DNA from: Bradyrhizobium sp. Ai1a-2
GTDB taxonomy: Bacteria; Pseudomonadota; Alphaproteobacteria; Rhizobiales; Xanthobacteraceae
Direction of reading: 5' to 3'
NCBI RefSeq assembly: GCF_000426245.1
Contig: NZ_AUEZ01000016.1
Location: forward strand, 62,001 to 126,000
Length of the DNA stretch: 64,000 bases
How positions within the stretch are numbered: the first letter of the stretch is position 1; every line of letters begins with the position of its first letter. The notes beneath the pieces are model-generated. The model searched no databases, had not been told where the DNA came from, and saw nothing but the letters and a program-made list of their open reading frames with translations. Positions 34,258 to 42,507 of this stretch are shown piece after piece. A program made the position numbers and the translations under genes.

Positions 34258-34296
34258 AGAGCGGGATGATTATTCGAAGAAAAATCATCCCGCTCT
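34258..34296 (-). terminator. perfect 13-bp hairpin after the small gene
   Basis: AGAGCGGGATGAT (34258-34270) pairs perfectly with ATCATCCCGCTCT (34284-34296). It lies eight bases after the stop of the 45-residue gene and before nnrS. With no clear T run on the minus strand it may attenuate rather than fully end transcription. Confidence 0.5.
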
Positions 34297-34304
34297 GGTT
34301 ATTG

Positions 34305-34442
34305 TTACTTTCCCGCCTCGGCGGTCCTGCCGGCCTTGCGCCGAGCGAACAGCTTGGCGAGGGCCCAGTGCTCGATCCGGGTGGCGGCGAGCCCGGCCAT
34401 GGCCAGCATGGTGGCTGTTGCCAGAAGCATCGTCTCGCGCAT
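34305..34442 (-). CDS. 45-residue predicted membrane-anchored small protein
   Basis: Short gene with an ideal ribosome binding site: GAGGAGG on the minus strand at 34454-34448, five bases before ATG at 34442. The product has an N-terminal hydrophobic helix (MLLATATMLAMAGLAAT) followed by a basic, mostly helical tail (RIEHWALAKLFARRKAGRT). The stop TAA at 34305 is followed by a hairpin. It lies between the Crp/Fnr gene and nnrS on the nnrS strand, downstream of a TTG-N8-CAA site, so it probably belongs to the same response. I do not recognise a family. Confidence 0.7.
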   Translation of the reverse strand: MRETMLLATATMLAMAGLAATRIEHWALAKLFARRKAGRTAEAGK

Positions 34443-34509
34443 GTTAACCTCCTCGAAACCCTGTTGGCGTGTGTGTATTGAACGGTAGCGTTCCGAGGCC
34501 CTGCGCGGT

Positions 34510-34523
34510 TTGCGTCAGGACAA
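34510..34523. promoter_or_regulatory. NnrR/Dnr-like site between the small gene and the regulator gene
   Basis: TTGCGTCAGGACAA has the TTG-N8-CAA form of Crp/Fnr-superfamily nitric oxide regulators. Its centre is about 74 bases from the small gene start (minus) and 113 bases from the regulator ATG. It could serve autoregulation and activation of the nnrS side. Confidence 0.35.
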
Positions 34524-34629
34524 CGTTCCGGAGGATTGTAGGCAACGGGCCTCCGGTTCCGCCCCTAGTTGCCTCGTGGGGCCTCGGGTTCTAGGTTCCA
34601 CGCCACCGGTTTCGTACGAAGAGAGCACC

Positions 34630-35340
34630 ATGCCGCCCGTGGACCGATCGGTTGTGGCCGACGTCGCGCTGTTCGCCGGGCTTGGCCCGGCCGAGCTCGA
34701 CGAAGTGCTGCGGGAAGCGCGCTCCATCCGGTATCCGAAGGACAGCGCGGTTTTTCATCAGGGCGCGGAGGCCGATGCGTTCTTCGTGCTATTGCACGGC
34801 CATCTCCGCGTCGAGAAGACCACGCCGCAGGGACAGCAGATCGTCGTCCGCTACGTCTCGCCGGGCGAGATTTTTGGCGTGGCGCAGGCGTTGGCGCTGA
34901 AGCATTATCCGGCGACGGCCGTGGCTGCGGTCGAGAGTATCGCGCTGTGCTGGCCATCGGCGGCGTGGCCGCGCCTGACCGCGAAATTCCCGAGCCTCGC
35001 GGCGAAGGCGCTGCAGACGGTCGGCAGCCGGCTGCAGGATACGCAGGCCCGGGTCATGGAGCTGTCGAGCGAGCAGGTCAAGCAGCGCGTCGCGCACGCG
35101 CTGCTTCGCCTGGCGAAGCAGGCCGGCCGCAGGATCGAGACCGGCGTCGAGATTGATTTTCCGATCAGCCGTCAGGACGTCGCCGAGATGACCGGCACCA
35201 CGCTGCACACGGTGAGCCGTATCCTGAGCGCATGGGAGCAGCAGGGCCTCGTCGAAGGCGGCCGCCAGCGCATCGTGCTGCGTGACCCTCACAAATTGTT
35301 CGCGCTGGCCGAAGGCCGCATTCCCTCCGCAAGGTCCTGA
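34630..35340 (+). CDS. Crp/Fnr-family transcriptional regulator (NnrR/FixK-like)
   Basis: DNA-binding regulator of 236 residues. The effector domain (about 10-125) has the cNMP-fold pattern FHQGAEADAFFVLLHGHLRVEK and SPGEIFGVAQAL. After a dimerisation helix (about 128-160) is the winged helix with recognition segment ISRQDVAEMTGTTLHTVSRIL. Only one cysteine is present (CWPS), so the Fe-S cluster of Fnr is absent, as in FixK/NnrR/Dnr. Start is the ATG at 34630; the frame stays open upstream to 34510, but that part has no family similarity. It is divergent from the small gene and nnrS, probably their regulator. Confidence 0.9.
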   Translation: MPPVDRSVVADVALFAGLGPAELDEVLREARSIRYPKDSAVFHQGAEADAFFVLLHGHLRVEKTTPQGQQIVVRYVSPGEIFGVAQALALKHYPATAVAAVESIALCWPSAAWPRLTAKFPSLAAKALQTVGSRLQDTQARVMELSSEQVKQRVAHALLRLAKQAGRRIETGVEIDFPISRQDVAEMTGTTLHTVSRILSAWEQQGLVEGGRQRIVLRDPHKLFALAEGRIPSARS

Positions 35341-35534
35341 CGGACGTCGATCGCGCCGCACCTGCGTGACCGATGTCGTTCTCCACCCCGGAACCAGTGG
35401 TTGTGCCGCCGGTGTGCCACCCGCGATCTTGGGTTCCGCCTCATTGTCGAACGGTGTCCGTCCGCGTTTTGTTGATTCTCTAGGGGCTGGCAGGCCGGGC
35501 GGGCCGATCGGCTTGCCCGGCGTGCGGTAGCCCA

Positions 35535-35729
35535 TTACTCAGTGGGCTTGTTGAGATCCAATGTTGCATCCAGTCCGAGCAGCCGGGCGCGCTCTTTCCG
35601 CTCTTCGGCCAGAAGACCCAGTTCACGCTCGAGCGAACGCGCTACCTCTTCCTGCGCCGATTTACGGCGCCTGCTGTTTTCATGAAGTCGTGGCGTTTGA
35701 GTAGTCACACAAGGTCCCCGTGTCATCAA
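35535..35729 (-). CDS. hypothetical small basic/helical protein
   Basis: Possible gene of 64 residues, mainly charged helix (EEVARSLERELGLLAEERKERARLLGLDATLDLNKPTE). Gly/Leu ending and heptad-like spacing suggest a small coiled-coil protein. It begins MMTRGPCVTTQTPRLHENSRR. Alternative ATGs are not available. Codon third positions are GC-rich as in neighbours, which favours coding, but there is no homologue I recognise and no strong ribosome binding site. Confidence 0.4.
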   Translation of the reverse strand: MMTRGPCVTTQTPRLHENSRRRKSAQEEVARSLERELGLLAEERKERARLLGLDATLDLNKPTE

Positions 35730-36008
35730 TCCGTCATGGAGGTGATGGCATGGACGATTGCGTCATCCAAAATCAAATACTTTTTAGTGACTAAGTGCAG
35801 ACACCGTCCCAATGCCGACAAAGTATTCATGCAGCGAACATTGCTAACAGTCGATTGAAGAGGCGGTCGGTATTTTTTGAAGCAGGCTCGGGATTTCTTG
35901 AAGTAGGATTGGGTGTCACCGGTTCTCGGCGAATGGCCGTGACATCATTTCAATTACCCACGACCGACGAAAACAATGGCGCCGGCGCACGCGCCCCGCA
36001 GTCGCCGG

Positions 36009-36158
36009 ATGAGACCAATGAAAAGCAGAAGTCCCAACGCTGCCCCCTACATCGTGACCGCTCTGGTGCTTGCCGCCGCGATCTGGACCGCCTTCGGATC
36101 GCCGCACCGCGAACTGCCCGTCACGAAGCAATTGGCCCACAGCAGCGTGATGCCGTGA
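36009..36158 (+). CDS. possible small single-pass membrane protein
   Basis: A frame of about 49 residues (MRPMKSRSPNAAPYIVTAL...) with one hydrophobic helix (YIVTALVLAAAIWTAFG) followed by a polar tail. It could be a small membrane protein; the upstream ATG at 35976 would add 11 residues. No neighbour or ribosome binding site supports it strongly, and it lies in a lower-GC gap, so it remains tentative. Confidence 0.3.
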   Translation: MRPMKSRSPNAAPYIVTALVLAAAIWTAFGSPHRELPVTKQLAHSSVMP

Positions 36159-36199
36159 CCAAGCCTGGCTTTGGAAGCTCACGGCATTTGCGGCCGTTT

Positions 36200-36720
36200 C
36201 GCACGGCGCTCTCTCTCCCGCTCGCTGCCCGACGGGCAAATCAGCAATAAGTCTGTCCAGCCCGTCTCGCAAAAATATTCCGCTTTCGCCGTCGGGCAAA
36301 TCATCGCTATGACTCCGCGCGTCTCACGGCGGATGAGGGGCGGCTCGCGATCGTCACGGACGTTGCGGTGAGATGCGGTGGACGCGATGCGTGCGACTGA
36401 CGAGCGCATGTAACGCGGACGGCGAAGTCGTGTGGTCCTGGCGCCCCGACGCTGGCGCTAAGTCCTGAGGGATGGATGACGGTGGCAAAAGAGCCCGGTC
36501 ACCGGGGAGAGCACGAAATAAGCCGTAAACCATCGCGCAGGGAAAGCCGGAATGCTTCGGTTGAACCTGTGGTCCTACCCCCGTGCTTTTTGTTGCACGG
36601 GGCCCACGGGTGCAACCAGCACCCGGCTTTCCCTGCGCCCTCTGATATCGACGAGGGTGAAACGAGACGCAAACCTCGGACGCAAAGCGTCGCGAGAACG
36701 CAAACTCATATCCGCTGTTT
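36200..36720. repeat. composite dispersed repeat block
   Basis: A stretch with no credible gene. Its two parts, one around GTCTGTCCAGCCCGTCTCGC (36254 onward) and one starting near GGATGACGGTGGCAAAAGAG, resemble sequence that I recall in many copies in Bradyrhizobium and Rhodopseudomonas genomes; copy number cannot be checked here. Short frames on both strands are shadows. Together with the repeats after it this makes 36159-37098 gene-free. Confidence 0.45.
36490..36640 (+). ncRNA. candidate structured RNA within the repeat block
   Basis: A perfect 16-bp closing stem joins GCGCAGGGAAAGCCGG (36535-36550) to CCGGCTTTCCCTGCGC (36623-36638). Inside it are an 8-bp hairpin CCCCGTGC/GCACGGGG with a TTTTTGTT loop (36579-36602) and a 6-bp hairpin GGGTGC/GCACCC (36608-36624) that competes with two bases of the closing stem. 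Upstream, CCGGTCACCGG can form another hairpin. The multi-branch layout argues for a folded transcript or structured DNA element. Strand is chosen for description only. Confidence 0.35.
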
Positions 36721-36729
36721 GAATCAGAC

Positions 36730-36814
36730 GTAGGATGGGTAGAGCGAAGCGAAACCCATCATTGGCGCCGCCCGCTCCATCGCGATGGGTTTCGCTGCGC
36801 TCTACCCATCCTAC
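36730..36814. repeat. GTAGGATGGGT palindromic repeat
   Basis: Inverted arms GTAGGATGGGTAGAGCGAAGCG and CGCTGCGCTCTACCCATCCTAC (positions 36730-36814) with the sub-arm GAAACCCAT/ATGGGTTTC. It has the same design as the GTAGCCCGGGT elements but a different core. Confidence 0.75.
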
Positions 36815-36894
36815 GGACGTGCTGTTTGAAATTTGAATCAGCATCGACCCCGTCGCAATGACGTGGATCGAGTAGCACACTCCAACCTATCCCC

Positions 36895-37020
36895 TCACCC
36901 TGAAGAGGTCGCGTAGCGACCGTCTCGAAGGGCGAGGCCACCGGCGGGGCCTCATGGCTCTCCGAGCGATGTGAAGCATCGTCCGGAGACGCGCTGCGCG
37001 CTCCTCACCATGAGGGTCTA
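36895..37020. repeat. CCCTCACCCTGA...CCATGAGGGTC repeat
   Basis: Chain of small hairpins: GGTCGC/GCGACC, GAGGCC/GGCCTC, GATGxxGCATC and GCGCTGCGCGC, ending CATGAGGGTC. It is a typical mosaic intergenic element of this genus. It lies 80 bases upstream of the sigma-54-like promoter. Confidence 0.55.
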
Positions 37021-37098
37021 GCAGCGAGACTAAGCGCGTTATTGCTCCGCTCGCAATGGCGGTTGCGCCGAGCCACCTTGCGCCAATCTACCTAACCA

Positions 37099-37115
37099 CT
37101 GGCACCGATATTGCG
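37099..37115 (+). promoter_or_regulatory. sigma-54 (RpoN) promoter upstream of the lyase gene
   Basis: CTGGCACCGATATTGCG fits YTGGCACGRNNNTTGCW at 14 of the 16 positions, with the GG and GC elements exactly spaced. Predicted transcription start is near 37126, 35 bases before the ATG at 37161. Confidence 0.65.
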
Positions 37116-37160
37116 CTACGCTACCCTTGCCAACCACAACAAAAAAGCGAAACGCCCGTC

Positions 37161-38522
37161 ATGCCTGTCTTTCCCGCTGCGACCACCGTCCTCGATTCCG
37201 TCCTGTTCCGCGACGCCTTCGGCACGTCGGCGATGCGCGAGGTCTTTTCTGACCTGCGTCTGATCGCGCGCTATGCCGAGGTCGAGGTTGCACTGGCAAA
37301 AGCCGAGGCGCGCTGCGGCGTCATTCCGCAGCAGGCCGCGGACGAGATCGCGAAGCGTACCGATGTCGCGGCGCTCGATTTCGACGTGCTGCGAGAGGAG
37401 ACCGACATCGTCGGCTATCCGATCCTGCCGCTGGTGCATCAGCTCGCGAAGCAATGCGGCGAAGCCGGCCGTTACGTGCATTGGGGCGCAACCACGCAGG
37501 ACATCATGGACACCGCCGTGGTCCTGCAATTGCGCGACGGCCTTGATATCATCGAAGACGACATCACCGCCTTGCGCGGCATCCTCGCCGATCTCTCCCG
37601 CCGCTATCGCGATACGCCGATGGCGGGCCGCACTCATCTGCAGCAGGCGCTTCCCGTCACCTTCGGCTACAAGGCCGCGATCTGGCTTGCGGCGTTCGAC
37701 CGCCACGCCGAACGGCTGGCGCAGCTTAAGCCGCGGGTGCTGGTGGGTCAGTTCGCCGGCGCCGCCGGCACGCTCGCCTCGCTCGGCGGCAAGGGATTCG
37801 AGGTGCAGCAGGCGCTGTGCAAGGAACTCGGCCTCGGCGTTCCCGTTGCCACCTGGCATGTCGCGCGCGACGGATTTGCGGAGGCCGTGAACTTCCTGGC
37901 GCTCGTCACTGGTTCCCTCGGCAAGATCGCGCTCGACATCATGATCATGGCCTCGACCGAATTCGCCGAGGTCTACGAGCCCTTCGTGAAGGGCCGCGGC
38001 GCCTCTTCGACCATGCCGCAGAAGCGCAACCCGATCTCCTCGGAACTGATGCTGGCGGTAGCGAAGGCGGTACGCCAGCACGCAGGGCTGATGCTGGACG
38101 CAATGGTGCAGGATTTCGAGCGCGCCACCGGCCCCTGGCATGCCGAATGGATGGCGATTCCCGAAAGTTTCGTGCTGACCGCGGGCAGCCTGCACCAGGC
38201 AAAATTCGCGCTCGGCGGACTAATCGTCGATGAGAAGAAAATGGCAGACAATCTCGACATCAGCCGCGGGCTGATCGTCGCGGAGGCCGTGATGATGGGG
38301 CTCGCGCCCGAAATCGGCCGCCAGGAAGCGCACGACGTCGTCTATGATGCCTGCCGCGTCGCCAACGATAAAAGCATGACGCTGGCGGATGCGCTCTCGG
38401 CCGATCCGCGGGTCTCGACCCGCATCGACCGGGGGACGATCGAGCGGCTGACATCACCGAAAAATTATCTCGGGCTTGCACCCGACATGGTGGACCGGGT
38501 GCTGTCCTCGGTGAAACGTTGA
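37161..38522 (+). CDS. fumarase/aspartase-superfamily lyase (adenylosuccinate lyase / CMLE-like)
   Basis: Helical tetrameric lyase of 453 residues. The superfamily signature is GASSTMPQKRNPISSELM, with the catalytic-loop serine. Upstream conserved segments are HWGATTQDIMDTA and GRTHLQQALPVTFG. The closest relatives by these features are 3-carboxy-cis,cis-muconate cycloisomerases and adenylosuccinate lyases; the TTQDIMDT motif with a long C-terminal domain favours the former branch, but no other protocatechuate genes are nearby. Start is the ATG at 37161, 46 bases after the sigma-54 sequence; the frame is open upstream to 37056 through that promoter. It probably forms an operon with the M29 gene. 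Confidence 0.85.
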   Translation: MPVFPAATTVLDSVLFRDAFGTSAMREVFSDLRLIARYAEVEVALAKAEARCGVIPQQAADEIAKRTDVAALDFDVLREETDIVGYPILPLVHQLAKQCGEAGRYVHWGATTQDIMDTAVVLQLRDGLDIIEDDITALRGILADLSRRYRDTPMAGRTHLQQALPVTFGYKAAIWLAAFDRHAERLAQLKPRVLVGQFAGAAGTLASLGGKGFEVQQALCKELGLGVPVATWHVARDGFAEAVNFLALVTGSLGKIALDIMIMASTEFAEVYEPFVKGRGASSTMPQKRNPISSELMLAVAKAVRQHAGLMLDAMVQDFERATGPWHAEWMAIPESFVLTAGSLHQAKFALGGLIVDEKKMADNLDISRGLIVAEAVMMGLAPEIGRQEAHDVVYDACRVANDKSMTLADALSADPRVSTRIDRGTIERLTSPKNYLGLAPDMVDRVLSSVKR

Positions 38523-38577
38523 AGCGCCTGCGCCGGTCGCCTATCTCTATTCCAGGCACTAATTCCAAGGATCCCGA

Positions 38578-39834
38578 ATGACCGCATCGCAACGCAACCT
38601 TTCCGCCGCAATCGATCCCGACAAGCTCGACCGCCTCGCCGAAGTCGCCATCAGGATCGGGCTCGGATTGCAGCCGGGACAGGATCTGCTCCTGACCGCG
38701 CCGTCGTCGGCGCTGCCGCTGGTGCGGCGGCTCGCGGTGCATGCCTACAAGGCCGGTGCCGGCCTGGTTACGCCGATCCTCTCCGACGAAGAGGTCACGC
38801 TGGCGCGCTATCGCCATGGCCACAGCGAAAGCTTCGATCGCGCGGCGAACTGGCTCTATCAGGGCATGGCCAAGGCGTTCTCCGCCAACACCGCGCGGCT
38901 AGCGGTGGTCGGCGACAACCCGATGCTGTTGTCGGGCGAGGATCCGACCAAGGTCGCGCGCGCCAGCAAGGCCAATTCGGTCGCCTACCAGCCGGCGCTG
39001 GAGAAGATCGTCAATTTCGACGTCAACTGGAACATTATCGCCTATCCTAGCGCGTCCTGGGCCAAGCAGGTTTTTCCTGACGATCCGCTCGAGACCGCGG
39101 TGGCGAAACTCGCGGATGCGATCTTTGCCGCATCCCGCGTCGACCAGGACGGCGCGGTCGCCGCATGGGAGAAGCATAACGCGGTGTTGCGCGAGCGGAC
39201 CCAATGGCTGAACGGCCAGCGCTTCCATGCGCTGCACTATACCGGACCCGGCACCGATCTCACGATCGGGCTCGCCGACGGTCATGAATGGGAAGGCGGC
39301 GCCTCGACGGCCAAGAACGGCGTCACCTGCAACGCCAACATCCCGACGGAAGAGGTTTTCACCACCCCGCATTGCCGCCGCGTCAGCGGTCACGTCGTGA
39401 GCTCGAAGCCGCTGTCCTACCAGGGCACCTTGATCGACAACATCCAGGTCAGGTTCGAGGAAGGGCGGATCGTCGAAGCCAGGGCGTCGTGCGGCGAAGA
39501 GGTGCTGAGGAAGGTGCTCGACACCGACGAGGGCGCGCGCCGCCTCGGCGAGGTCGCGCTGGTGCCGCACTCCTCACCGATCTCGAAGAGCGGCTTGCTG
39601 TTCTTCAACACGCTGTTCGACGAGAACGCCGCCTCGCACATCGCGCTCGGCCAGTGCTACTCGAAATGCTTCATCGACGGCGACAAGCTGACGCCGCAGC
39701 AGATCGCGGCGCAAGGCGGCAACCAGAGCCTGATCCATATCGACTGGATGATCGGCTCAGGCCAGACCGATATCGACGGCGTCAGGACCGACGGCAGCCG
39801 CGTGCCGGTCTTCCGCAAGGGCGAGTGGGCCTAG
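38578..39834 (+). CDS. M29 family aminopeptidase
   Basis: Metallo-aminopeptidase of 418 residues (AmpS/AmpT type). Recognisable features are LQPGQDLLLTAPSSALPLVR, then NIPTEEVFTTPHCRRVSG, VALVPHSSPIS, SHIALGQCYS and SLIHIDWMIGSG; these include the family metal ligands (Glu, Glu, His, Tyr, His, Asp). Cytosolic, no signal peptide. It follows the lyase by 55 bases, so both are likely read from the sigma-54 promoter, pointing to use of peptides or modified amino acids under nitrogen limitation (inference). A repeat hairpin follows its stop. Confidence 0.93.
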   Translation: MTASQRNLSAAIDPDKLDRLAEVAIRIGLGLQPGQDLLLTAPSSALPLVRRLAVHAYKAGAGLVTPILSDEEVTLARYRHGHSESFDRAANWLYQGMAKAFSANTARLAVVGDNPMLLSGEDPTKVARASKANSVAYQPALEKIVNFDVNWNIIAYPSASWAKQVFPDDPLETAVAKLADAIFAASRVDQDGAVAAWEKHNAVLRERTQWLNGQRFHALHYTGPGTDLTIGLADGHEWEGGASTAKNGVTCNANIPTEEVFTTPHCRRVSGHVVSSKPLSYQGTLIDNIQVRFEEGRIVEARASCGEEVLRKVLDTDEGARRLGEVALVPHSSPISKSGLLFFNTLFDENAASHIALGQCYSKCFIDGDKLTPQQIAAQGGNQSLIHIDWMIGSGQTDIDGVRTDGSRVPVFRKGEWA

Positions 39835-39845
39835 CCGAGCACTCT

Positions 39846-39990
39846 CCCTCTCCCCGTCCTTACGGGGAGAGGGTCGGGGTGAGGGGCTCTCTCCGCAGAC
39901 ACAATGACAGCGATCCTCGCGGAGGCTCCCCCTCACCCGAAATTCAAGCGGAGCTTGAATTTCGACCTCTCCCCGCAAGCGGGGCGAGGT
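39846..39990. repeat. CCCTCTCCCC palindromic repeat
   Basis: A perfect 12-bp stem CCCTCTCCCCGT/ACGGGGAGAGGG with CCTT loop (39846-39873), and a second hairpin CCTCTCCCCGC/GCGGGGCGAGG near 39966-39990. The first probably acts as terminator for the M29 gene. Related to the element at 63326-63490. Confidence 0.7.
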
Positions 39991-39999
39991 GAACTCCGA

Positions 40000-40812
40000 C
40001 TACACGCCGTCGAGGATGATCACGGTCGGCGTCGAGGGCAGCGTGTCGCGCGAAATCCGGAGCGTCCGTCCGCTGCGCTGGTCGATCTCGAACTGCTGGC
40101 CGATCAGGCGCATGAATTCGTCGAGCGGGGTCGCGAAGCGGTGCATCGGCAGGATCACGGCGGCGCGCAACCGCTTGGTGATTTCGGAGACGCCGGAAAG
40201 CGACATGGTGAAGGTGCCGTCGATCGGCACCATCACGATGTCGAGCCGGCCGATCGCCGCGAAATGGCTCTCGTCGAGCTTGTGATGCAAATGGCCGAGA
40301 TGGCCGATGCAGAGACCGGCGACCTCGAAGATGAAGATCGAGTTGCCGTCCTTGATCATGTCGCCACCGGAATCGTCGCCATAGTAGCGGCGGATGTCGG
40401 TAGTGACATTGCGGATGAAGACGTCGCCGATCCGCATCGCGTAGTGCGCGGGCTGTCCGTTCTCGCCCCAGCCTTGCAGCACATGCGGGATCTTCGGGTC
40501 GGGAAACAGCGTGTAATGCGTGCTGTGGGCCCGGTTCATGGTGACGACATCGGGCAGGCGGCCGGTGCGGTAAGCGCCATTGTAATCGGTCGCGATCCGG
40601 ATGCCGCCGGGGGTATCGATGTAGTAGGTGGAATGCCCGGCATAGGTGATCGCGACCTCGTCGGCCTTGGCGACGCGGCGCAGGCTGACCGGCGTGGCGC
40701 GCGGCGGCGCGTTGGCCATCGCCAGGCATTCGCTGCGCTGGGCGTCCTGCCCATGGGCCGCGATGCTGAGGAAGCCGAGCAGGGCAAAGGCGGCGAAGAT
40801 CGATCGCAACAT
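40000..40812 (-). CDS. MBL-fold metallo-hydrolase-like protein with altered metal motif, exported
   Basis: Protein of 270 residues from the ATG at 40812 (an ATG 20 codons upstream gives a non-signal-like extension). A signal peptide (MLRSIFAAFALLGFLSIAAHG) indicates periplasmic export. The fold is UlaG-like: AITYAGHSTYYIDTPGGIRI, VDxxxTDI, GLCIGHLGHLHH, VMVPIDGTFT and ILPMHRF. The usual H-x-H-x-D-H metal loop is replaced by MNRAHSTHYTL, which leaves two histidines without the Asp-His pair, so activity may differ or need a different metal. No partner gene is obvious. Confidence 0.82.
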   Translation of the reverse strand: MLRSIFAAFALLGFLSIAAHGQDAQRSECLAMANAPPRATPVSLRRVAKADEVAITYAGHSTYYIDTPGGIRIATDYNGAYRTGRLPDVVTMNRAHSTHYTLFPDPKIPHVLQGWGENGQPAHYAMRIGDVFIRNVTTDIRRYYGDDSGGDMIKDGNSIFIFEVAGLCIGHLGHLHHKLDESHFAAIGRLDIVMVPIDGTFTMSLSGVSEITKRLRAAVILPMHRFATPLDEFMRLIGQQFEIDQRSGRTLRISRDTLPSTPTVIILDGV

Positions 40813-40900
40813 GGGCAGGGTCCGTCGACGGTGACGTCGCACCACTCTATCGCCAAATCCCGCAGCCGTCATCGGACTTGCTGGCGCAGCCTATGTCCGT

Positions 40901-40972
40901 CATTGCGAGCGGAGCGAAGCAATCCATACCTCCACGCGCGACGCGATGGATTGCTTCACTTCGCTCGCAATG
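40901..40972. repeat. CATTGCGAGCGAAGCAATCCA palindromic repeat
   Basis: Arms CATTGCGAGCGGAGCGAAGC (40901 on) and its near reverse complement ending 40972, closed by ATACCTCCACGCG. One of three copies in the window (others at 50346 and 59736). Confidence 0.75.
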
Positions 40973-40983
40973 AGGTCAGTACG

Positions 40984-42507
40984 TCACTCGCGCCGCGGGC
41001 TGATCTTCCAGGTCGTGGCGAGCACCATCAGTGTCATCGCGCCGGTGATGATGGCCGCAATCGGCATCGCGAGCGCGAGCGCCGATGTCGCCGCCCAGCC
41101 GATCGAGCAGAAGGCTTCCGCGAAAGTGGCGACGCGCGAGGAGGTCTGGCGGCGGCGGAACTGGCTGCGCTTGGCCTGCACGCGGAACCAGAGCTGGATC
41201 GCGGCCGCCGAGATCGTGGCGGTAATCACGCCGAGCGCGGTGACGACTGCCTGCAGCATCGAGGCAAAGGCCAGCGCGATGACGAACGGTGCGACCACGA
41301 GTGCGATCGAAAGCAGCACCACTTCGATCTTGGCGCGGATCACCTGGGATGGCGACAGCGGCGCGGTCGCGACCAGATCGGCAGCGTCTTCGCCCGATAT
41401 CGTCAGCCAGGCGAGGCCGCCGGCAAGCTGGCCCGCCGCCATCACGATGACAGGCGTGATCAGCATCAGGCCGGCCGAGCCATCGGAAAAGCTCCGCCAC
41501 AGCATCAGCGCCGGCGGTGCGAGGTAGAGCAATTGCATCAGGCTTTGCGACAGCAGCCAGGGATCGCGCCGCAGCAGCACGAATTCTTTCCAGCGCAGCG
41601 CCTGCTGGCGCGAGCCGCGCTGGAATGTCTGGACCTTCGCCTTTCGGCTGGCCATCGCCGGGTTCGCCGAGATGCTGATGATCGTATCAGCAAAGCGCGG
41701 CGAGAAGATCGTCACCACTATCCCGAGCAGCACCAGGCTGAAGGCGAGCAGGAGCAGCAGCGGCGCGCCGTCGCCGAGCGTGGCGCGGGCCGGCCACCAC
41801 AGCAGGCTGCTGGTGTCAGGCGCGAAACTGGCCACCGTATCGGAGGTCAGCACGGCGAAGCGGGACAGGGTGCCGTAAGAGAGGATCGCGGCGATCTGCA
41901 GCGCGATCACGAAGCCGGCCCCGATGATCGCGGCCAACACCTGCGCCACCAGCCGGGTGCGGCGCGGGCCGATCAGGCGGAACAGCGCCACGGTGAGGGC
42001 GGTGGCAACCGCCGCGGCCGAAAGGCCAATCGCGATGACGACGCCAAAGGCGGCAAGCCAGCGCGGTCCGCCGCCGATCACCAGCACGTCGATGAAGGGC
42101 GTCGCGAACAACAGCGCCATGCCGGTGACCTGCAGCGCGATCGCGGCAATGCGGACCGAGAAGATGTTGGTGAGCCGGACCGGCGACGACATGATCAAAT
42201 CGAGGTCGGCGCGGGCGTAAAACACCCGCGTCACCGATTCGACCGCCTGCGAGAGCATCAGCGCCCATGCGAGGAAGATCGTCGACGACAACACGATCAG
42301 CGCCGACTTGTCGAGCGGCAGCGTCAGGTTGGCAAAACGGCCGACCACCGCATAGGCCGGCAGATGCAGGATGGCGGCGAAAACGACGAGGCCGATCACC
42401 GCGCGTTTGTGCCGGCGCCGTCCGCCCGTCATCATCTCCAGCCATTCGCGCCAGGCGAGCCGGATCTCGTGCCGGGCGAACCAGGTGAGATCGGCGGCCG
42501 AACTCAT
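40984..42507 (-). CDS. ABC-2-type transporter permease
   Basis: Membrane subunit of an export ABC system, 507 residues with about 10-12 hydrophobic helices in two halves separated by a soluble segment (SRKAKVQTFQRGSRQQALRW, where KEFVLLRRDPWLLSQ is a family feature). The gene overlaps the ATPase gene by four bases (ATGA), giving a standard two-gene exporter. No accessory proteins or lipoprotein follows, and the substrate is unknown. A palindromic repeat sits 11 bases downstream of the stop. Confidence 0.88.
   Translation of the reverse strand: MSSAADLTWFARHEIRLAWREWLEMMTGGRRRHKRAVIGLVVFAAILHLPAYAVVGRFANLTLPLDKSALIVLSSTIFLAWALMLSQAVESVTRVFYARADLDLIMSSPVRLTNIFSVRIAAIALQVTGMALLFATPFIDVLVIGGGPRWLAAFGVVIAIGLSAAAVATALTVALFRLIGPRRTRLVAQVLAAIIGAGFVIALQIAAILSYGTLSRFAVLTSDTVASFAPDTSSLLWWPARATLGDGAPLLLLLAFSLVLLGIVVTIFSPRFADTIISISANPAMASRKAKVQTFQRGSRQQALRWKEFVLLRRDPWLLSQSLMQLLYLAPPALMLWRSFSDGSAGLMLITPVIVMAAGQLAGGLAWLTISGEDAADLVATAPLSPSQVIRAKIEVVLLSIALVVAPFVIALAFASMLQAVVTALGVITATISAAAIQLWFRVQAKRSQFRRRQTSSRVATFAEAFCSIGWAATSALALAMPIAAIITGAMTLMVLATTWKISPRRE

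Noticed and set aside
36179..36733. Several short frames in the repeat block
   Set aside because: They cross the folded repeat element, have no ribosome binding sites and overlap on both strands.
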